Assembly (NCBI RefSeq): GCF_037076565.1
Contig: NZ_AP029028.1
Location: forward strand, 4,898,001-4,962,000
Direction: 5' to 3'
DNA from: Herbaspirillum sp. DW155
GTDB taxonomy: Bacteria; Pseudomonadota; Gammaproteobacteria; Burkholderiales; Burkholderiaceae_D
DNA: 64,000 nucleotides
Part shown: one piece after another, positions 1 through 9,485 of the stretch
How positions within the stretch are numbered: the first letter of the stretch is position 1
Layout of the letters: every line of letters begins with the position of its first letter
The notes under the pieces: generated by a model
What the model was told of the DNA's origin: nothing
The model's database searches: none
Seen by the model: the letters and a program-made list of their open reading frames with translations, nothing else
Translations under genes and position numbers: made by a program

Positions 1-847
1 GCCCGGCATCGTTCAGATAGCTCGCGGCCTGGGTCGGATTGTTCTTTGCGATGCGCCCCAGGGCGATGATGTAGAGCTGATGGTTGGCAGCCCCCCGGCC
101 CGGCCCCTTGGCCAGCATCAGCGCCGGACGGTCCATCACCTGGGTCACGCTGACATCCCCGCCATCGACCAGCACGGCCGCACGGCGCGCCACGGTGGCA
201 TTGCCATTCTCGGCGGCCTGGCGGATCTGGAACCAGACGTCGGCATCGGTGAACTGACCGTTCTGCGCCAGCGTGGCGATCAGGTCGCTGCAACCCTGGC
301 CGTAGTCCTTGGGATTGCTCAGCAGGGTGCGCGCCTCATCGGCGACATTGGCCCCCTTGAGCGCGCGCGAGTTCAGGGCGAAGCACTTGACCTGGGTATC
401 GTCATTGAGCACGAACTTGGGATACTGCTCATCGAAAACGGTCCAGTTGCCGGTCTTGCCCAGCGCCAGCAGCCAGTCGTTGCGCAGCCGGTCGGCGATG
501 GCCTGGCCATCCCAGCGCGCCAGGAAATCGCGGATCTCCTGCTCGCTGGCGCTGTAGTCGCGCACGCGCGGCTTCAAGCGGTAGTAATCGACGTAGGATG
601 CCAGCTCGTAGCCCGACAGGCGCGCGGCCAAGTCTTGCGCCAGGGCGGCATTGTCGCTGGCGGCGGCCTGGCGCAGGGCCAGGAAGATGTCGTCAGGACT
701 GGCGTCCGGCGCCAGACGCTTCTGGGCGTGGGCGGCGGGCGCAGCGGTGAGCATGACGCCGCTCGCCAGGGCCAGGGGGAGCGCCAGCGAGGCGGCCAGC
801 GCACGCAGGCGCTGGTTGAACGGATGATTCTTCGGACGCATACTCAT
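1..847 (-). CDS. slt: Soluble lytic murein transglycosylase, N-terminal part (cut by the window edge)
   Basis: The minus strand reads as one open frame from the ATG at 847 (an alternative ATG is at 841) to the window edge, giving about 282 residues. The first 42 residues are basic then hydrophobic and end in AAPAAHAQ, a Sec signal peptide. The rest is alanine-rich and helical (for example ASPDDIFLALRQAAASDNAA and YVDYYRLKPR), which matches the superhelical U-domain of Slt-type transglycosylases. These enzymes cleave the MurNAc-GlcNAc bond in the periplasm to form 1,6-anhydro products. The catalytic SLT domain would lie beyond the left edge and is not seen. The gene is divergent from the cyclo-ligase gene, with only 34 bases between the starts. 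Confidence 0.82.
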   Translation of the reverse strand, partial: MSMRPKNHPFNQRLRALAASLALPLALASGVMLTAAPAAHAQKRLAPDASPDDIFLALRQAAASDNAALAQDLAARLSGYELASYVDYYRLKPRVRDYSASEQEIRDFLARWDGQAIADRLRNDWLLALGKTGNWTVFDEQYPKFVLNDDTQVKCFALNSRALKGANVADEARTLLSNPKDYGQGCSDLIATLAQNGQFTDADVWFQIRQAAENGNATVARRAAVLVDGGDVSVTQVMDRPALMLAKGPGRGAANHQLYIIALGRIAKNNPTQAASYLNDAG

Positions 848-881
848 GCAAGCTTTTTCATGCAGATTGTTGGAACAAATA

Positions 882-1499
882 ATGAACCCAAGCATAGCAC
901 GCGACACGCTCCCTCCACCGACGCAAGAGGAGGCGGCCGCCCTTCACAAACAGCGGCTGCGCGCCGAACTGCTGGCGCGCCGCAAGGCCCTGGGCGAGGA
1001 GGACAAGGCCGCCGCCGATGCGCTCATCGGGCAGCGCGTGCTGCACTGGTGCGCCGCGCAGGCGATCCACAGCCTGGCGGTCTATCAGCCGATCCGGCGT
1101 GAACCGGATCTGTCTGCGGCCTATAACGCGCTGACCGCACGCGGCGTGCACCTGTGCCTGCCGGTCGTGGTGGACAAACAGGCGGCGCTGCAATTTCGTG
1201 CCTGGCATCCCGGCGACATCCTGGAAAAAGACGCCATGGGCACCATGGTGCCGCCCGCCGGCGCGGCCGTCGTGCAGCCGCAAGCCTTGCTGATTCCTTG
1301 CGTGGGCTTCAATGCCCAGCGCTTCCGGCTCGGCTATGGCGGCGGTTTCTATGACCGCACGCTGGCAGCCGTACCGCCGCCGCTGGCCATCGGGGTCTGC
1401 TATGGCTTCGGGCGCGCGGACTTTGCCGCGCAGGCGCATGACAGGCCGCTGGACGTCATCTTCACCGAGGCCGGGCCCGAGGGCGGCGCAACGGGCTGA
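882..1499 (+). CDS. ygfA: 5-formyltetrahydrofolate cyclo-ligase
   Basis: This 205-residue protein has the hallmark glycine-rich motif GYGGGFYDR near residue 153, preceded by RFRLGYG, which binds ATP and folate in the 5-FTHF cyclo-ligase family. The enzyme converts 5-formyl-THF to 5,10-methenyl-THF using ATP and returns a stored or inhibitory folate to one-carbon metabolism in the cytosol. The N-terminal KQRLRAELLARRKAL segment is also typical. I chose the ATG at 882 because it follows a TTGGAAC stretch and fits family length; the frame is open upstream to 846, but that part would overlap the divergent slt start. No downstream partner is close, so it is probably monocistronic. Confidence 0.9.
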   Translation: MNPSIARDTLPPPTQEEAAALHKQRLRAELLARRKALGEEDKAAADALIGQRVLHWCAAQAIHSLAVYQPIRREPDLSAAYNALTARGVHLCLPVVVDKQAALQFRAWHPGDILEKDAMGTMVPPAGAAVVQPQALLIPCVGFNAQRFRLGYGGGFYDRTLAAVPPPLAIGVCYGFGRADFAAQAHDRPLDVIFTEAGPEGGATG

Positions 1500-2026
1500 G
1501 CAAAATTTCCCCGTTTTGACATAAGACGTCACATCTCATCGAACATATCTGGCGCCCGGCCACGCGGACGGGTGATGCCCTGACTTTTCCTTCATATCGT
1601 CGTTTTTCCACGTATTAGCTGCACTGCAACACGAAAGCGCCTTGACAGCGCCCGGTCCGAATGAGAGCATTTTGATGTTAGACATCTGATGACCAACAAC
1701 TTGACCATAAGTCAGACTACCTGACCGTTCATCAGACCGCATTTGCCGCCAGAGCAAAGCTCATTGACCCGGAGACCCGCCATGCCCATTTCGCCCTGCC
1801 TCTTGCCGGTGGCCTGCCGCCCCGCGTCATCCGTCTTCACTGTGCCGCCATTGCCCTGATCCGGGGCCTTGTGCCGGCCAGCCAGTCTTTTTCGCCCCGC
1901 TCATCGCTGGACGGGGCGGCAAGCCGATGGGCGCCGCCGCTGTGCGGGGCCATCGGACCGGGGCGGTGACGCCGCCAACAGCCGCGCCCGGACCACCGGG
2001 CGCATGACATGACAACGAGGAACCCC
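1500..2026. other. Intergenic region without a supported gene
   Basis: These 527 bases lie between the cyclo-ligase stop and the porin start. Short frames exist on both strands, but none has a ribosome site, family resemblance or plausible codon use. The central part (1640-1740) is rich in inverted and repeated TCTGA/GTCAGAC motifs and is listed separately as a possible regulatory region of the porin. Confidence 0.6.
1674..1736. promoter_or_regulatory. Inverted-repeat cluster upstream of the porin (possible operator)
   Basis: GATGTTAGACATC at 1674-1686 is an inverted repeat (GATGT/ACATC). It overlaps TCTGATGA at 1685-1692, which is mirrored by TCATCAGA at 1729-1736, with GTCAGAC between them. 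TTGACA lies at 1642-1647. Such nested dyads resemble operators of GntR- or LysR-type regulators. No regulator is encoded next door, so the assignment is inference from symmetry only. Confidence 0.35.
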
Positions 2027-3196
2027 ATGAAACGAAGCAATCCCTGGATCGCCGGCACCCTGCTGCTGGCTGCGACACCGCTGGCCGCGCTGGCACAGAG
2101 CAATGTGACCATCTATGGCGTGGTCGACAACGCCCTGGTCTACAGCAGCAGCCAGAACGGCGCCCACAACGTCTACATGCGCTCGGGCAATCTCTCGGCC
2201 AGCAAGATCGGTTTCAAGGGCAATGAAGACCTGGGCGGCGGCCTGCAAGCCTTCTTCCAGCTGGAGAATGGTTTCGATGCCGATACCGGGGCCATGAGTT
2301 CGGCCAATACCCTGTTCAATCGCCAGTCCTTCGTGGGACTGTCCAGCAAGACGGCCGGCTCGGTCTCCGTGGGCCGCCAGTACACGCCTTATTACCTGTA
2401 CGTCGGTTCCATCGGTTCGACCACGGTCTTGACCGGTGCCACCGGCGCCCATCCGGGCGATGTCGATGCGCTCGACACCTCGGTACGCAGCAGCAATGCC
2501 ATCAGCTACAGCTCGCCCGTCATGGGCGGAGCCCAGGTCAGCGCCTTGTACGGCATGGGCGAGACGGCCGGCTCCACCGCCACCGGTAGCGCCTACAGCG
2601 TGGCGTTCAGATACAACGTCAGCGCTTGGAATTTCGCGCTGGGCTACCAGCACCTGAACCGCGGCACCAGCAGCGCCACCTGGGGCTCGTCCACGGCCAC
2701 CGCCAACATCCCCAACTCGGCCGTGAACGCCGGCTACCAGACCGCCAACAGCGCGCAGATGATCGCCGCCGCCGCGCGCTACACCATCGACAAGCTGATG
2801 CTGGGCGCCAGCTACAGCGTGGCGCAATATCGTCCGGGCAGCGGTTCGCTGTTCACGCAGGATGTGAAGTTCCAGACGGCAGGCGCCTTCACGACCTATC
2901 AGTGGAGCCAGGCGCTGACGCTGGCGGCCGGCTACAGCTACACCTTCGCCAACAAGGGCAATGGCATCGATACCGCCGCCAACTACCACCAGCTGGCCTT
3001 GCAGGAAACCTATGCCTTCTCGCCGCGTACGGCCCTGTACTTCCTGCAGGCCTATCAGCTGGCCGGCGGCAATACCCTGGCGTCCAACGGCAGCATCATC
3101 CACGCCCTGGCCGCGGTGGGCGATTCGCAGAACAGCACGGCCTCCTCCGGCAAGAGCCAGACGGTGCTGATGGCCGGCATCCGCCACTCGTTCTGA
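2027..3196 (+). CDS. Gram-negative outer-membrane porin (Burkholderiales type)
   Basis: The 389-residue product starts MKRSNPWIAG and has a signal peptide ending TPLAALA before QSNVTIYGVVD, the classic start of mature betaproteobacterial trimeric porins. It contains the family signatures GFKGNEDLGGGLQAFFQLENG and SFVGLSSKTAGSVSVGRQYT (residues about 60-120), and ends in a beta-strand with C-terminal phenylalanine (IRHSF), the BAM recognition signal. It forms a general diffusion channel for small hydrophilic solutes. The start at 2027 follows GAGGA with correct spacing; the frame is open from 2009 but without a better ribosome site. Codon use is ordinary, unlike the second porin at 12.4 kb. 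Confidence 0.9.
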   Translation: MKRSNPWIAGTLLLAATPLAALAQSNVTIYGVVDNALVYSSSQNGAHNVYMRSGNLSASKIGFKGNEDLGGGLQAFFQLENGFDADTGAMSSANTLFNRQSFVGLSSKTAGSVSVGRQYTPYYLYVGSIGSTTVLTGATGAHPGDVDALDTSVRSSNAISYSSPVMGGAQVSALYGMGETAGSTATGSAYSVAFRYNVSAWNFALGYQHLNRGTSSATWGSSTATANIPNSAVNAGYQTANSAQMIAAAARYTIDKLMLGASYSVAQYRPGSGSLFTQDVKFQTAGAFTTYQWSQALTLAAGYSYTFANKGNGIDTAANYHQLALQETYAFSPRTALYFLQAYQLAGGNTLASNGSIIHALAAVGDSQNSTASSGKSQTVLMAGIRHSF

Positions 3197-3221
3197 GCCC
3201 GGAAAAAGCCCTTATGAACGA

Positions 3222-3248
3222 AAAAGCCGGACTCGAGGTCCGGCTTTT
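3222..3248. terminator. Bidirectional hairpin terminator between porin and metF
   Basis: AAAAGCCGGAC and GTCCGGCTTTT form a perfect 11-bp stem around a TCGAG loop. T runs lie on both strands, so it can end both the porin transcript and the convergent metF transcript. Confidence 0.85.
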
Positions 3249-3270
3249 CGCATGAGGCGCAGGTATCGGC

Positions 3271-4113
3271 TTATTTCAGCAGGGCCTGCCAGATGGCCTC
3301 GGTGGGACCGGCCTGGTTCAGTGAATAAAAATGCAAACCGGGCGCACCGCCTGCCAGCAGACGCTGGCACAGCTGGGTCACCACTTCCTGACCGAAGGCG
3401 CGGATCGATTCGGTGTCGTCGCCGTAGCTGGCCAGCTTCAGGCGAATCCAGCGCGGGATCTCGGTACCGCACATGTCCGAGAAGCGCATCAGCTGCGTGT
3501 AGTTGGTGATGGGCATGATGCCGGCGATGACCGGTACGGTCGCGCCCAGTTTGGCGGCCTCGTCGACGAAGCGGAAGTAGGCGTCGGCGTTGTAGAAGTA
3601 CTGCGTAATGGCCGAATTGGCGCCGGCCTTGACCTTGCGCGCGAAGTTCTGCACGTCGTCCTGCGGGGAGCGCGCTTGCGGGTGCATCTCGGGATAGGCG
3701 GCCACTTCGATGTGGAACCAGTCGCCGGTCTCGGCGCGGACGAACTCGACCAGCTCGTTGGCATGGCGGAATTCGCTGGAAGCCTGGTCCATGGCGCCAT
3801 AGCCGCTGGGCAGGTCGCCACGCAGAGCCACCAGGCGCCTGATGCCTTGCGCCCGGTAATCTTCCAGGATGGCGCGCAGGCTGGCGCGCGAGCTGCCGAT
3901 GCAGGACAGGTGCGGCGCGGCTTCATGGCCTTCGCCGATGATTTCCAGCACGGTGTCGCGCGTGCCTTGTTGCGTGGAACCGCCGGCGCCAAAGGTCACC
4001 GAGAAATACTTCGGTGCCAGCGCGGCCAGCCGGGCGCGGGTGGCGCGCAGCTTTTCCGTGCCTTCGGCGGTCTTGGGCGGGAAAAATTCGATACTGAAAT
4101 TATGTGTACTCAT
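3271..4113 (-). CDS. metF: 5,10-methylenetetrahydrofolate reductase
   Basis: The 280-residue protein starts MSTHNFSIEFFPPKT, the conserved N-terminal strand of MTHFR. It carries FSVTFGAGGST, RGDLPSGYGAMD, QYFYNADAYFRFVD and IAGIMPI, which line the FAD and folate sites of the TIM barrel. It reduces 5,10-methylene-THF to 5-methyl-THF, the methyl donor for methionine synthase. The length is that of the bacterial enzyme, which has no SAM regulatory domain. Its ATG at 4113 overlaps the TGA of the upstream membrane-protein gene (ATGA), so the two are translationally coupled. It is the last gene of the ahcY - membrane protein - metF run and therefore lies downstream of the SAH riboswitch. Confidence 0.95.
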   Translation of the reverse strand: MSTHNFSIEFFPPKTAEGTEKLRATRARLAALAPKYFSVTFGAGGSTQQGTRDTVLEIIGEGHEAAPHLSCIGSSRASLRAILEDYRAQGIRRLVALRGDLPSGYGAMDQASSEFRHANELVEFVRAETGDWFHIEVAAYPEMHPQARSPQDDVQNFARKVKAGANSAITQYFYNADAYFRFVDEAAKLGATVPVIAGIMPITNYTQLMRFSDMCGTEIPRWIRLKLASYGDDTESIRAFGQEVVTQLCQRLLAGGAPGLHFYSLNQAGPTEAIWQALLK

Positions 4114-4478
4114 GGATTCGAACCCGATTTCAGCAACAGTGTCGACAATGCCCAGGACACGATGCTGTACAGCAGTGCGCCACCGACCGCAGCCCAGAAG
4201 CCGGCCACATGGAAGCCGCCGACCAGTTGTGCCACGACCCAGAACATCAAGCCATTGATGACCAGGATGAACAGGCCCAGGGTGAGCATGGTCACCGGCA
4301 GGGTCAGCACGACCAGCACCGGACGCACGATGGTATTGACAAAGCCCAGGATCAGCGCGGCCAGCAGGGCCGAGCCGAAGCTGTCGACCTGCACCGAGTG
4401 CATCAGGTAGGGAACGGCCAGCAAGGCCAGTGCATTGATGAGCCAGGTCAGCAGCAGGCGCACGGAAAATCCTTTCAA
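4110..4478 (-). CDS. Small four-helix membrane protein, YvlD / 'phage holin family IV' (PF04020-like)
   Basis: This protein of 122 residues is almost wholly hydrophobic, with about four transmembrane segments (residues about 5-25, 32-55, 57-80 and 90-115). It contains LLLTWLINALALLAVPYLM and ILGFVNTIVRPVLVVLTLP, the signature of the YvlD/DUF360 family, which databases often mislabel as phage holins. Its molecular role is not known. It sits between ahcY and metF with a 4-base overlap into metF, an arrangement I recall as common in Burkholderiales, so it may have a link to methyl metabolism or simply share the transcript. No phage genes are nearby, which argues against a real holin. Confidence 0.8.
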   Translation of the reverse strand: MKGFSVRLLLTWLINALALLAVPYLMHSVQVDSFGSALLAALILGFVNTIVRPVLVVLTLPVTMLTLGLFILVINGLMFWVVAQLVGGFHVAGFWAAVGGALLYSIVSWALSTLLLKSGSNP

Positions 4479-4604
4479 CCCCGTCGGGGAATGATGATGT
4501 CACCCGGGAGCTTGCATCACCAACCCCGGCGATGCAAGGTCCGCAGGCGCAGACGATGCTGAGGCTGCCGGGCCGGCCCGCGATGGAGCCCGCCCGGACA
4601 GGGA

Positions 4605-6032
<1,428 letters not shown>

Positions 6033-6068
6033 GCCCTCCTTTCATGAAAAAGCCAGAAAAAAAGTAAC

Positions 6069-6156
6069 GTGAGCGCGGTTGCCAGGCGACTTGCGCCTGT
6101 TCACCGCGTCAAGCCTGGCAGGGGATTTCCCTGTCGCAACGCTCCTTGCAGCGGTG
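6069..6156 (-). promoter_or_regulatory. S-adenosylhomocysteine (SAH) riboswitch in the ahcY leader
   Basis: Read on the minus strand, the leader contains CGCTGCAAGGAGCGTTGCGA, then CAGG, TGCCAGGCTTG and finally GGCAACCGCGCTCAC. This is the order of conserved blocks of the SAH riboswitch (an H-type pseudoknot): GGAGCG pairs with CGCTC to form P1, and CCAGGCTTG lies in the core. It is followed by a run of T and then the GGAGG of ahcY. In known examples SAH binding turns ahcY expression on. The fit to the family is strong and the gene context is exactly right. The boundaries are approximate. Confidence 0.87.
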
Positions 6157-6235
6157 AGGCATTGTGAGATTTGACTTTCCAGACGCAATGCCGACATCGG
6201 AAAAATGGCGCGAATCTTCATTCGCGGGGAACAGC

Positions 6236-6263
6236 ATTGTAGCGCGGGGCCGGCGTTAGTCAA
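6236..6263 (-). promoter_or_regulatory. Sigma-70-type promoter of ahcY
   Basis: On the minus strand TTGACT (6258-6263) is followed after 16 bases by TACAAT (6236-6241), both 5/6 matches to consensus. Transcription from here would give a leader of about 200 bases that includes the whole SAH riboswitch. Confidence 0.7.
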
Positions 6264-6274
6264 TCTTTGGAACA

Positions 6275-6300
6275 GGCGGGTGAATTGATCTTCACCCGCC
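6275..6300. terminator. Hairpin between metK and the ahcY promoter (weak terminator)
   Basis: GGCGGGTGAA and TTCACCCGCC form a perfect 10-bp stem with loop TTGATC. It lies about 50 bases after the metK stop and just upstream of the ahcY promoter. There is no clear T run on the minus strand, so it may end metK transcription inefficiently or act as a 3'-end stabiliser. Confidence 0.5.
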
Positions 6301-6351
6301 CGTTTTCCGGCTTCATTCGCGCTTCACGCGGCCGGCGCCGGCCGGGCTGGC

Positions 6352-7515
6352 TTACAGACCGGCCGATGCACGCAGGGCAGCCACCTTGTCGGTGCGTTCC
6401 CAGGTGAATTCCGGCTCTTCGCGACCGAAGTGGCCGTAGGCGGCGGTCTTGGCGTAGATCGGACGCAGCAGGTCCAGCATCTGGACGATGCCCTTGGGGC
6501 GCAGGTCGAAGTGCTCCTGCACCAGTTGCGCCAGCTTTTCATCGCTGATCTTGCCGGTGCCGAAGGTGGTCACCATCACCGAGGTCGGCTTGGCGATGCC
6601 GATGGCGTAGGACACCTGGATCTGGCAGCGCTCGGCCAGGCCGGCGGCGACGATGTTCTTGGCCACGTAGCGGCCGGCGTAGGCGGCCGAACGGTCGACC
6701 TTGGACGGATCCTTGCCGGAAAAGGCGCCACCACCGTGGGGCGCAGCACCGCCGTAGGTATCAACGATGATCTTGCGGCCGGTCAGGCCGCAGTCGCCTT
6801 GCGGGCCGCCGATGACGAAGCGGCCGGTCGGGTTGATCAGGTAGCGGGTGTTCTTGAGCCATTCAGCCGGCAGCACGGGCTTGATGATTTCCTCGATGGC
6901 GGCTTCGTGGATGTCCTTCTGCTCGATGTCGGGCGAATGCTGGGTCGACAGCACCACGGTATCGATGGCGACCGGCTTGCCATCCACGTACTTCAGCGTG
7001 ACCTGGGACTTGGCATCCGGACGCAGCCAGGGCAGGCGGCCATCCTTGCGCAGTTGCGACTGGCGCTCGACGATGCGGTGCGCGTAGTAGATCGCGGCCG
7101 GCATCAGTTCCGGGGTTTCGTTGCAGGCGTAGCCGAACATCAGGCCCTGGTCGCCGGCACCTTGCTCGAGGTCAACGCCACGGCCTTCATCCACGCCCTG
7201 GGCGATGTCGGGGGATTGCTTGTCGTAGGCGACCAGCACCGCGCAGCTCTTGTGGTCGATGCCGAAGTCGGCGTTGTCGTAGCCGATGCGCTTGATGGTT
7301 TCGCGGGCCACTTCGATGTAGTCGACGTTGGCGCGGGTGGTGATTTCACCGGCCAGCACCACCAGACCCGTGTTGCACAGGGTTTCGGCGGCGACGCGGG
7401 AATAGGGGTCCTGGGTGAAGATCGCGTCCAGGATGGCATCCGAGATCTGGTCGGCCACCTTGTCGGGATGGCCTTCGGAGACGGATTCGGAAGTGAAGAG
7501 ATATTCGTTGGACAT
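6352..7515 (-). CDS. metK: S-adenosylmethionine synthetase
   Basis: The 387-residue enzyme makes SAM from methionine and ATP. It starts [19 protein letters not shown] with the ATP-binding GHPDK motif, and carries [12 protein letters not shown] (residues about 120-130) and the phosphate loop [16 protein letters not shown] (about 260-275), all diagnostic of MetK. The C-terminal [15 protein letters not shown] is also conserved. I chose the ATG at 7515, preceded by AGAGG; the frame is open to 7545 but homologues start at MSN. It lies upstream of ahcY on the same strand, but the intervening promoter suggests separate transcription. It is divergent from the acyltransferase genes. Confidence 0.96.
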   Translation of the reverse strand: MSNEYLFTSESVSEGHPDKVADQISDAILDAIFTQDPYSRVAAETLCNTGLVVLAGEITTRANVDYIEVARETIKRIGYDNADFGIDHKSCAVLVAYDKQSPDIAQGVDEGRGVDLEQGAGDQGLMFGYACNETPELMPAAIYYAHRIVERQSQLRKDGRLPWLRPDAKSQVTLKYVDGKPVAIDTVVLSTQHSPDIEQKDIHEAAIEEIIKPVLPAEWLKNTRYLINPTGRFVIGGPQGDCGLTGRKIIVDTYGGAAPHGGGAFSGKDPSKVDRSAAYAGRYVAKNIVAAGLAERCQIQVSYAIGIAKPTSVMVTTFGTGKISDEKLAQLVQEHFDLRPKGIVQMLDLLRPIYAKTAAYGHFGREEPEFTWERTDKVAALRASAGL

Positions 7516-7671
7516 GCAAGCCTCTGACTGAAAACGATTTAGCAAATGTCGCGGCCCATCGTTAGTCGTGCCTGCGACGCTTTAGCGATATTTGTACCCC
7601 GTCTCGCAAGTTGTCATTAACTCGACGGCATGTGCTATTTTACGCCTCTTGCATTTTTCTGCAATTTGACG

Positions 7672-7692
7672 GCGGATAGGGTCCGCTTTTTT
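7672..7692 (+). terminator. Terminator-like hairpin just before the acyltransferase gene
   Basis: GCGGA and TCCGC pair around TAGGG and are followed directly by six T. It sits 14 bases upstream of the acyltransferase ATG on the plus strand. No plus-strand gene lies upstream, so it could be an attenuator or simply a barrier to read-through. The stem is short. Confidence 0.4.
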
Positions 7693-7705
7693 GTTATCGG
7701 CAAGT

Positions 7706-8551
7706 ATGCTCGTTTCTTTATTCCGCCTGCTCTCCTTCCTGCCGCTGCCGGCCTTGCATGCCATCGGGGTGGGCGTGGGCTGGCTGGTGTTCCTGCTGTC
7801 GCCCTCCTATCGCCGCCGCCTGACCGGCAACATCACGCTGGCGGGCCATCGCGGCAGCCTCCTGAAGGCCGTGGGCGAAGCCGGCAAGGGCATGTTCGAG
7901 CTGCCCTTCATCTGGTGCGCGAGCCCGCAGCGGGTGCTGCGCACGGCGCGCATCGTCAACTGGGAACTGGTCCAGCAAGCCCTGGATGCTAGGGCAGGCA
8001 TCGTCTTCCTGACGCCTCACCTGGGTTGCTTCGAGATCTCGGCGCAATCGGTGGCGCGCCACAACAGCCTGAGCGTGCTGTACCGCCCGCCGCGCAAGGC
8101 CGCGCTCAAACCCCTGATCGAAGGCGCCCGCGCCCGCGCCAACCTGCACCTGGCACCGGCCAACCTGGCTGGGGTGCGCATCCTGCTCAAGGCACTCAAG
8201 AATGGCCAGGCCATTGGCCTCTTGCCCGACCAGGTGCCGCAGAACGGCGAAGGCGTATGGGCCGACTTCTTCGGCAAGCCGGCCTATACCATGACCCTGC
8301 CGGCCAAGCTGCAACAGATGAGCGGTGCGCCCATCATCCTGGCCTATGCCGAGCGCCTCTCCTGGGGCCGGGGTTATGCGATTCATTTCGTCCCCTTCGA
8401 AGGTGAACTGGGCGACACGCCCGAGCAGCAGGCCCGCGCCATCAATGCCGCGATGGAAAAACTGATCGCCCGCTGCCCCGCGCAATATATCTGGAGCTAC
8501 AACCGCTACAAGACGCCGCCTGGCGTGACCCCGCCGGGAGCAGCGCAATGA
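7706..8551 (+). CDS. HtrB/LpxL-family lipid A biosynthesis acyltransferase (first of two)
   Basis: The 281-residue protein has an N-terminal membrane anchor (residues 1-32) and the family HX4E catalytic motif HLGCFE at residues 105-110, with GLLPDQVPQ and a TMTLPAKL segment further on. Members transfer lauroyl or related acyl chains from acyl-ACP to Kdo2-lipid IVA at the inner face of the inner membrane. The ATG at 7706 is preferred over an in-frame TTG at 7691. The stop overlaps the next gene's ATG (ATGA), so the two acyltransferases are coupled. They probably add the two secondary acyl chains of lipid A, but which adds which cannot be read from sequence alone. Confidence 0.88.
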   Translation: MLVSLFRLLSFLPLPALHAIGVGVGWLVFLLSPSYRRRLTGNITLAGHRGSLLKAVGEAGKGMFELPFIWCASPQRVLRTARIVNWELVQQALDARAGIVFLTPHLGCFEISAQSVARHNSLSVLYRPPRKAALKPLIEGARARANLHLAPANLAGVRILLKALKNGQAIGLLPDQVPQNGEGVWADFFGKPAYTMTLPAKLQQMSGAPIILAYAERLSWGRGYAIHFVPFEGELGDTPEQQARAINAAMEKLIARCPAQYIWSYNRYKTPPGVTPPGAAQ

Positions 8552-9432
8552 AGGCCCTGATCGGGCTGATGTGGCTGCTGCACTGGCTGCCGCTGCCGGT
8601 TCTGGGGCGGCTGGGTGAAGCGCTGGGCTGGCTGCTCTATATTTATATGCGGCCGCGCCGCCGCATCACGCTGATCAACCTGCGGCTGTGCTTTCCCGAG
8701 AAGACGGAACAGGAGCGCCGCCTGATCGCCCGCCGCCACTTCCAGGCCTATGCCCGCAGCGCCCTGGAACGCGGCATCCTGTGGTGGGCGCCGGAGTCGC
8801 GCCTGAAGCGCCTGATCCAGGTCGAGCCCGGCATTCCCTTCGAGACGCTCGACCGCGGCCCGACCATCCTGCTGTGCCCGCATTTCGTCTGCCTGGAAAT
8901 CCCCGGCATCGCCCTGGTGCTCAATTCGGATTATTCAGTCTGCACCATCTATTCCCGCCAGCAGAATGAAGTGGTGGACCAGGCCCTGCTCAAGGGCCGC
9001 TCGCGCTTCCGCCCCGTGACGCTGCTGGCGCGCGAGAAGGGCGTCAAGCCCATCATCCGCGCCATGCGCGAAGGCCTGCCCTTCATCATGCTGCCCGACA
9101 TGGATTTCGGCACCCGCGATGCCGAGTTCGTGCCCTTCTTCGGCGTACCCGCCGCCACCCTCACGGCGACCGCCCGCATCGCTGCGGCCACCGGGGCCTC
9201 GGTGGTGCCGGTGATCACCACCTTCCTGCCCGGCTATCGCGGCTGGAAGACCACCTTCTATCCGGCCTGGGAGGACTATCCCGGCGAAGACATCGTGGCC
9301 GCCACCCGCCGCATGAATGCCTTCATCGAAGAGCGCGTGCTGGAAGCCCCGGCCGAATATTTCTGGGCACACAAGCGTTTCAAGAACCGCCCGCCGGGTG
9401 AACCGGACCTCTACCGCAAGGGTCAGCACTGA
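8548..9432 (+). CDS. HtrB/LpxL-family lipid A biosynthesis acyltransferase (second of two)
   Basis: This 294-residue paralogue of the upstream protein shows the same architecture: an N-terminal hydrophobic anchor (residues about 1-33), the HX4E motif HFVCLE at residues 112-117, and [20 protein letters not shown] in the C-terminal half. It starts with an ATG that overlaps the previous stop codon. Tandem, diverged htrB-like genes next to metK and dapF are a recurrent Burkholderiales arrangement as I recall it. Each gene presumably installs a different secondary acyl chain on lipid A. Substrate specificity cannot be assigned here. Confidence 0.88.
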   Translation: MKALIGLMWLLHWLPLPVLGRLGEALGWLLYIYMRPRRRITLINLRLCFPEKTEQERRLIARRHFQAYARSALERGILWWAPESRLKRLIQVEPGIPFETLDRGPTILLCPHFVCLEIPGIALVLNSDYSVCTIYSRQQNEVVDQALLKGRSRFRPVTLLAREKGVKPIIRAMREGLPFIMLPDMDFGTRDAEFVPFFGVPAATLTATARIAAATGASVVPVITTFLPGYRGWKTTFYPAWEDYPGEDIVAATRRMNAFIEERVLEAPAEYFWAHKRFKNRPPGEPDLYRKGQH

Positions 9433-9452
9433 CGCCATCCCCCTGCTGCTCT

Positions 9453-9479
9453 TTGAAAAGGGCAGCGCGTACTTATAAT
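9453..9479 (+). promoter_or_regulatory. Promoter very close to the dapF start
   Basis: A perfect TATAAT lies at 9474-9479, with TTGAAA at 9453-9458 (15-base spacer). The ATG of dapF is at 9486, about where transcription from this -10 would begin, so the transcript could be leaderless or nearly so. No Shine-Dalgarno is visible before the ATG. Confidence 0.55.
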
Positions 9480-9485
9480 GATGCG

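Noticed and set aside
1901..3187. Long minus-strand open frame opposite the porin, and similar long antisense frames such as 4617-6047 and 49426-51540
   Set aside because: These frames lie antisense to strong, conserved genes in GC-rich DNA, where third-position GC keeps the opposite strand open. Their translations are low-complexity and match no family.
4110..4478. Phage holin
   Set aside because: The family name is misleading. There are no lysis or phage genes nearby, and the gene sits within a methyl-cycle operon.
7516..7705. SAM riboswitch in the metK leader
   Set aside because: I could not find the conserved blocks of any SAM riboswitch class in this 190-base region.
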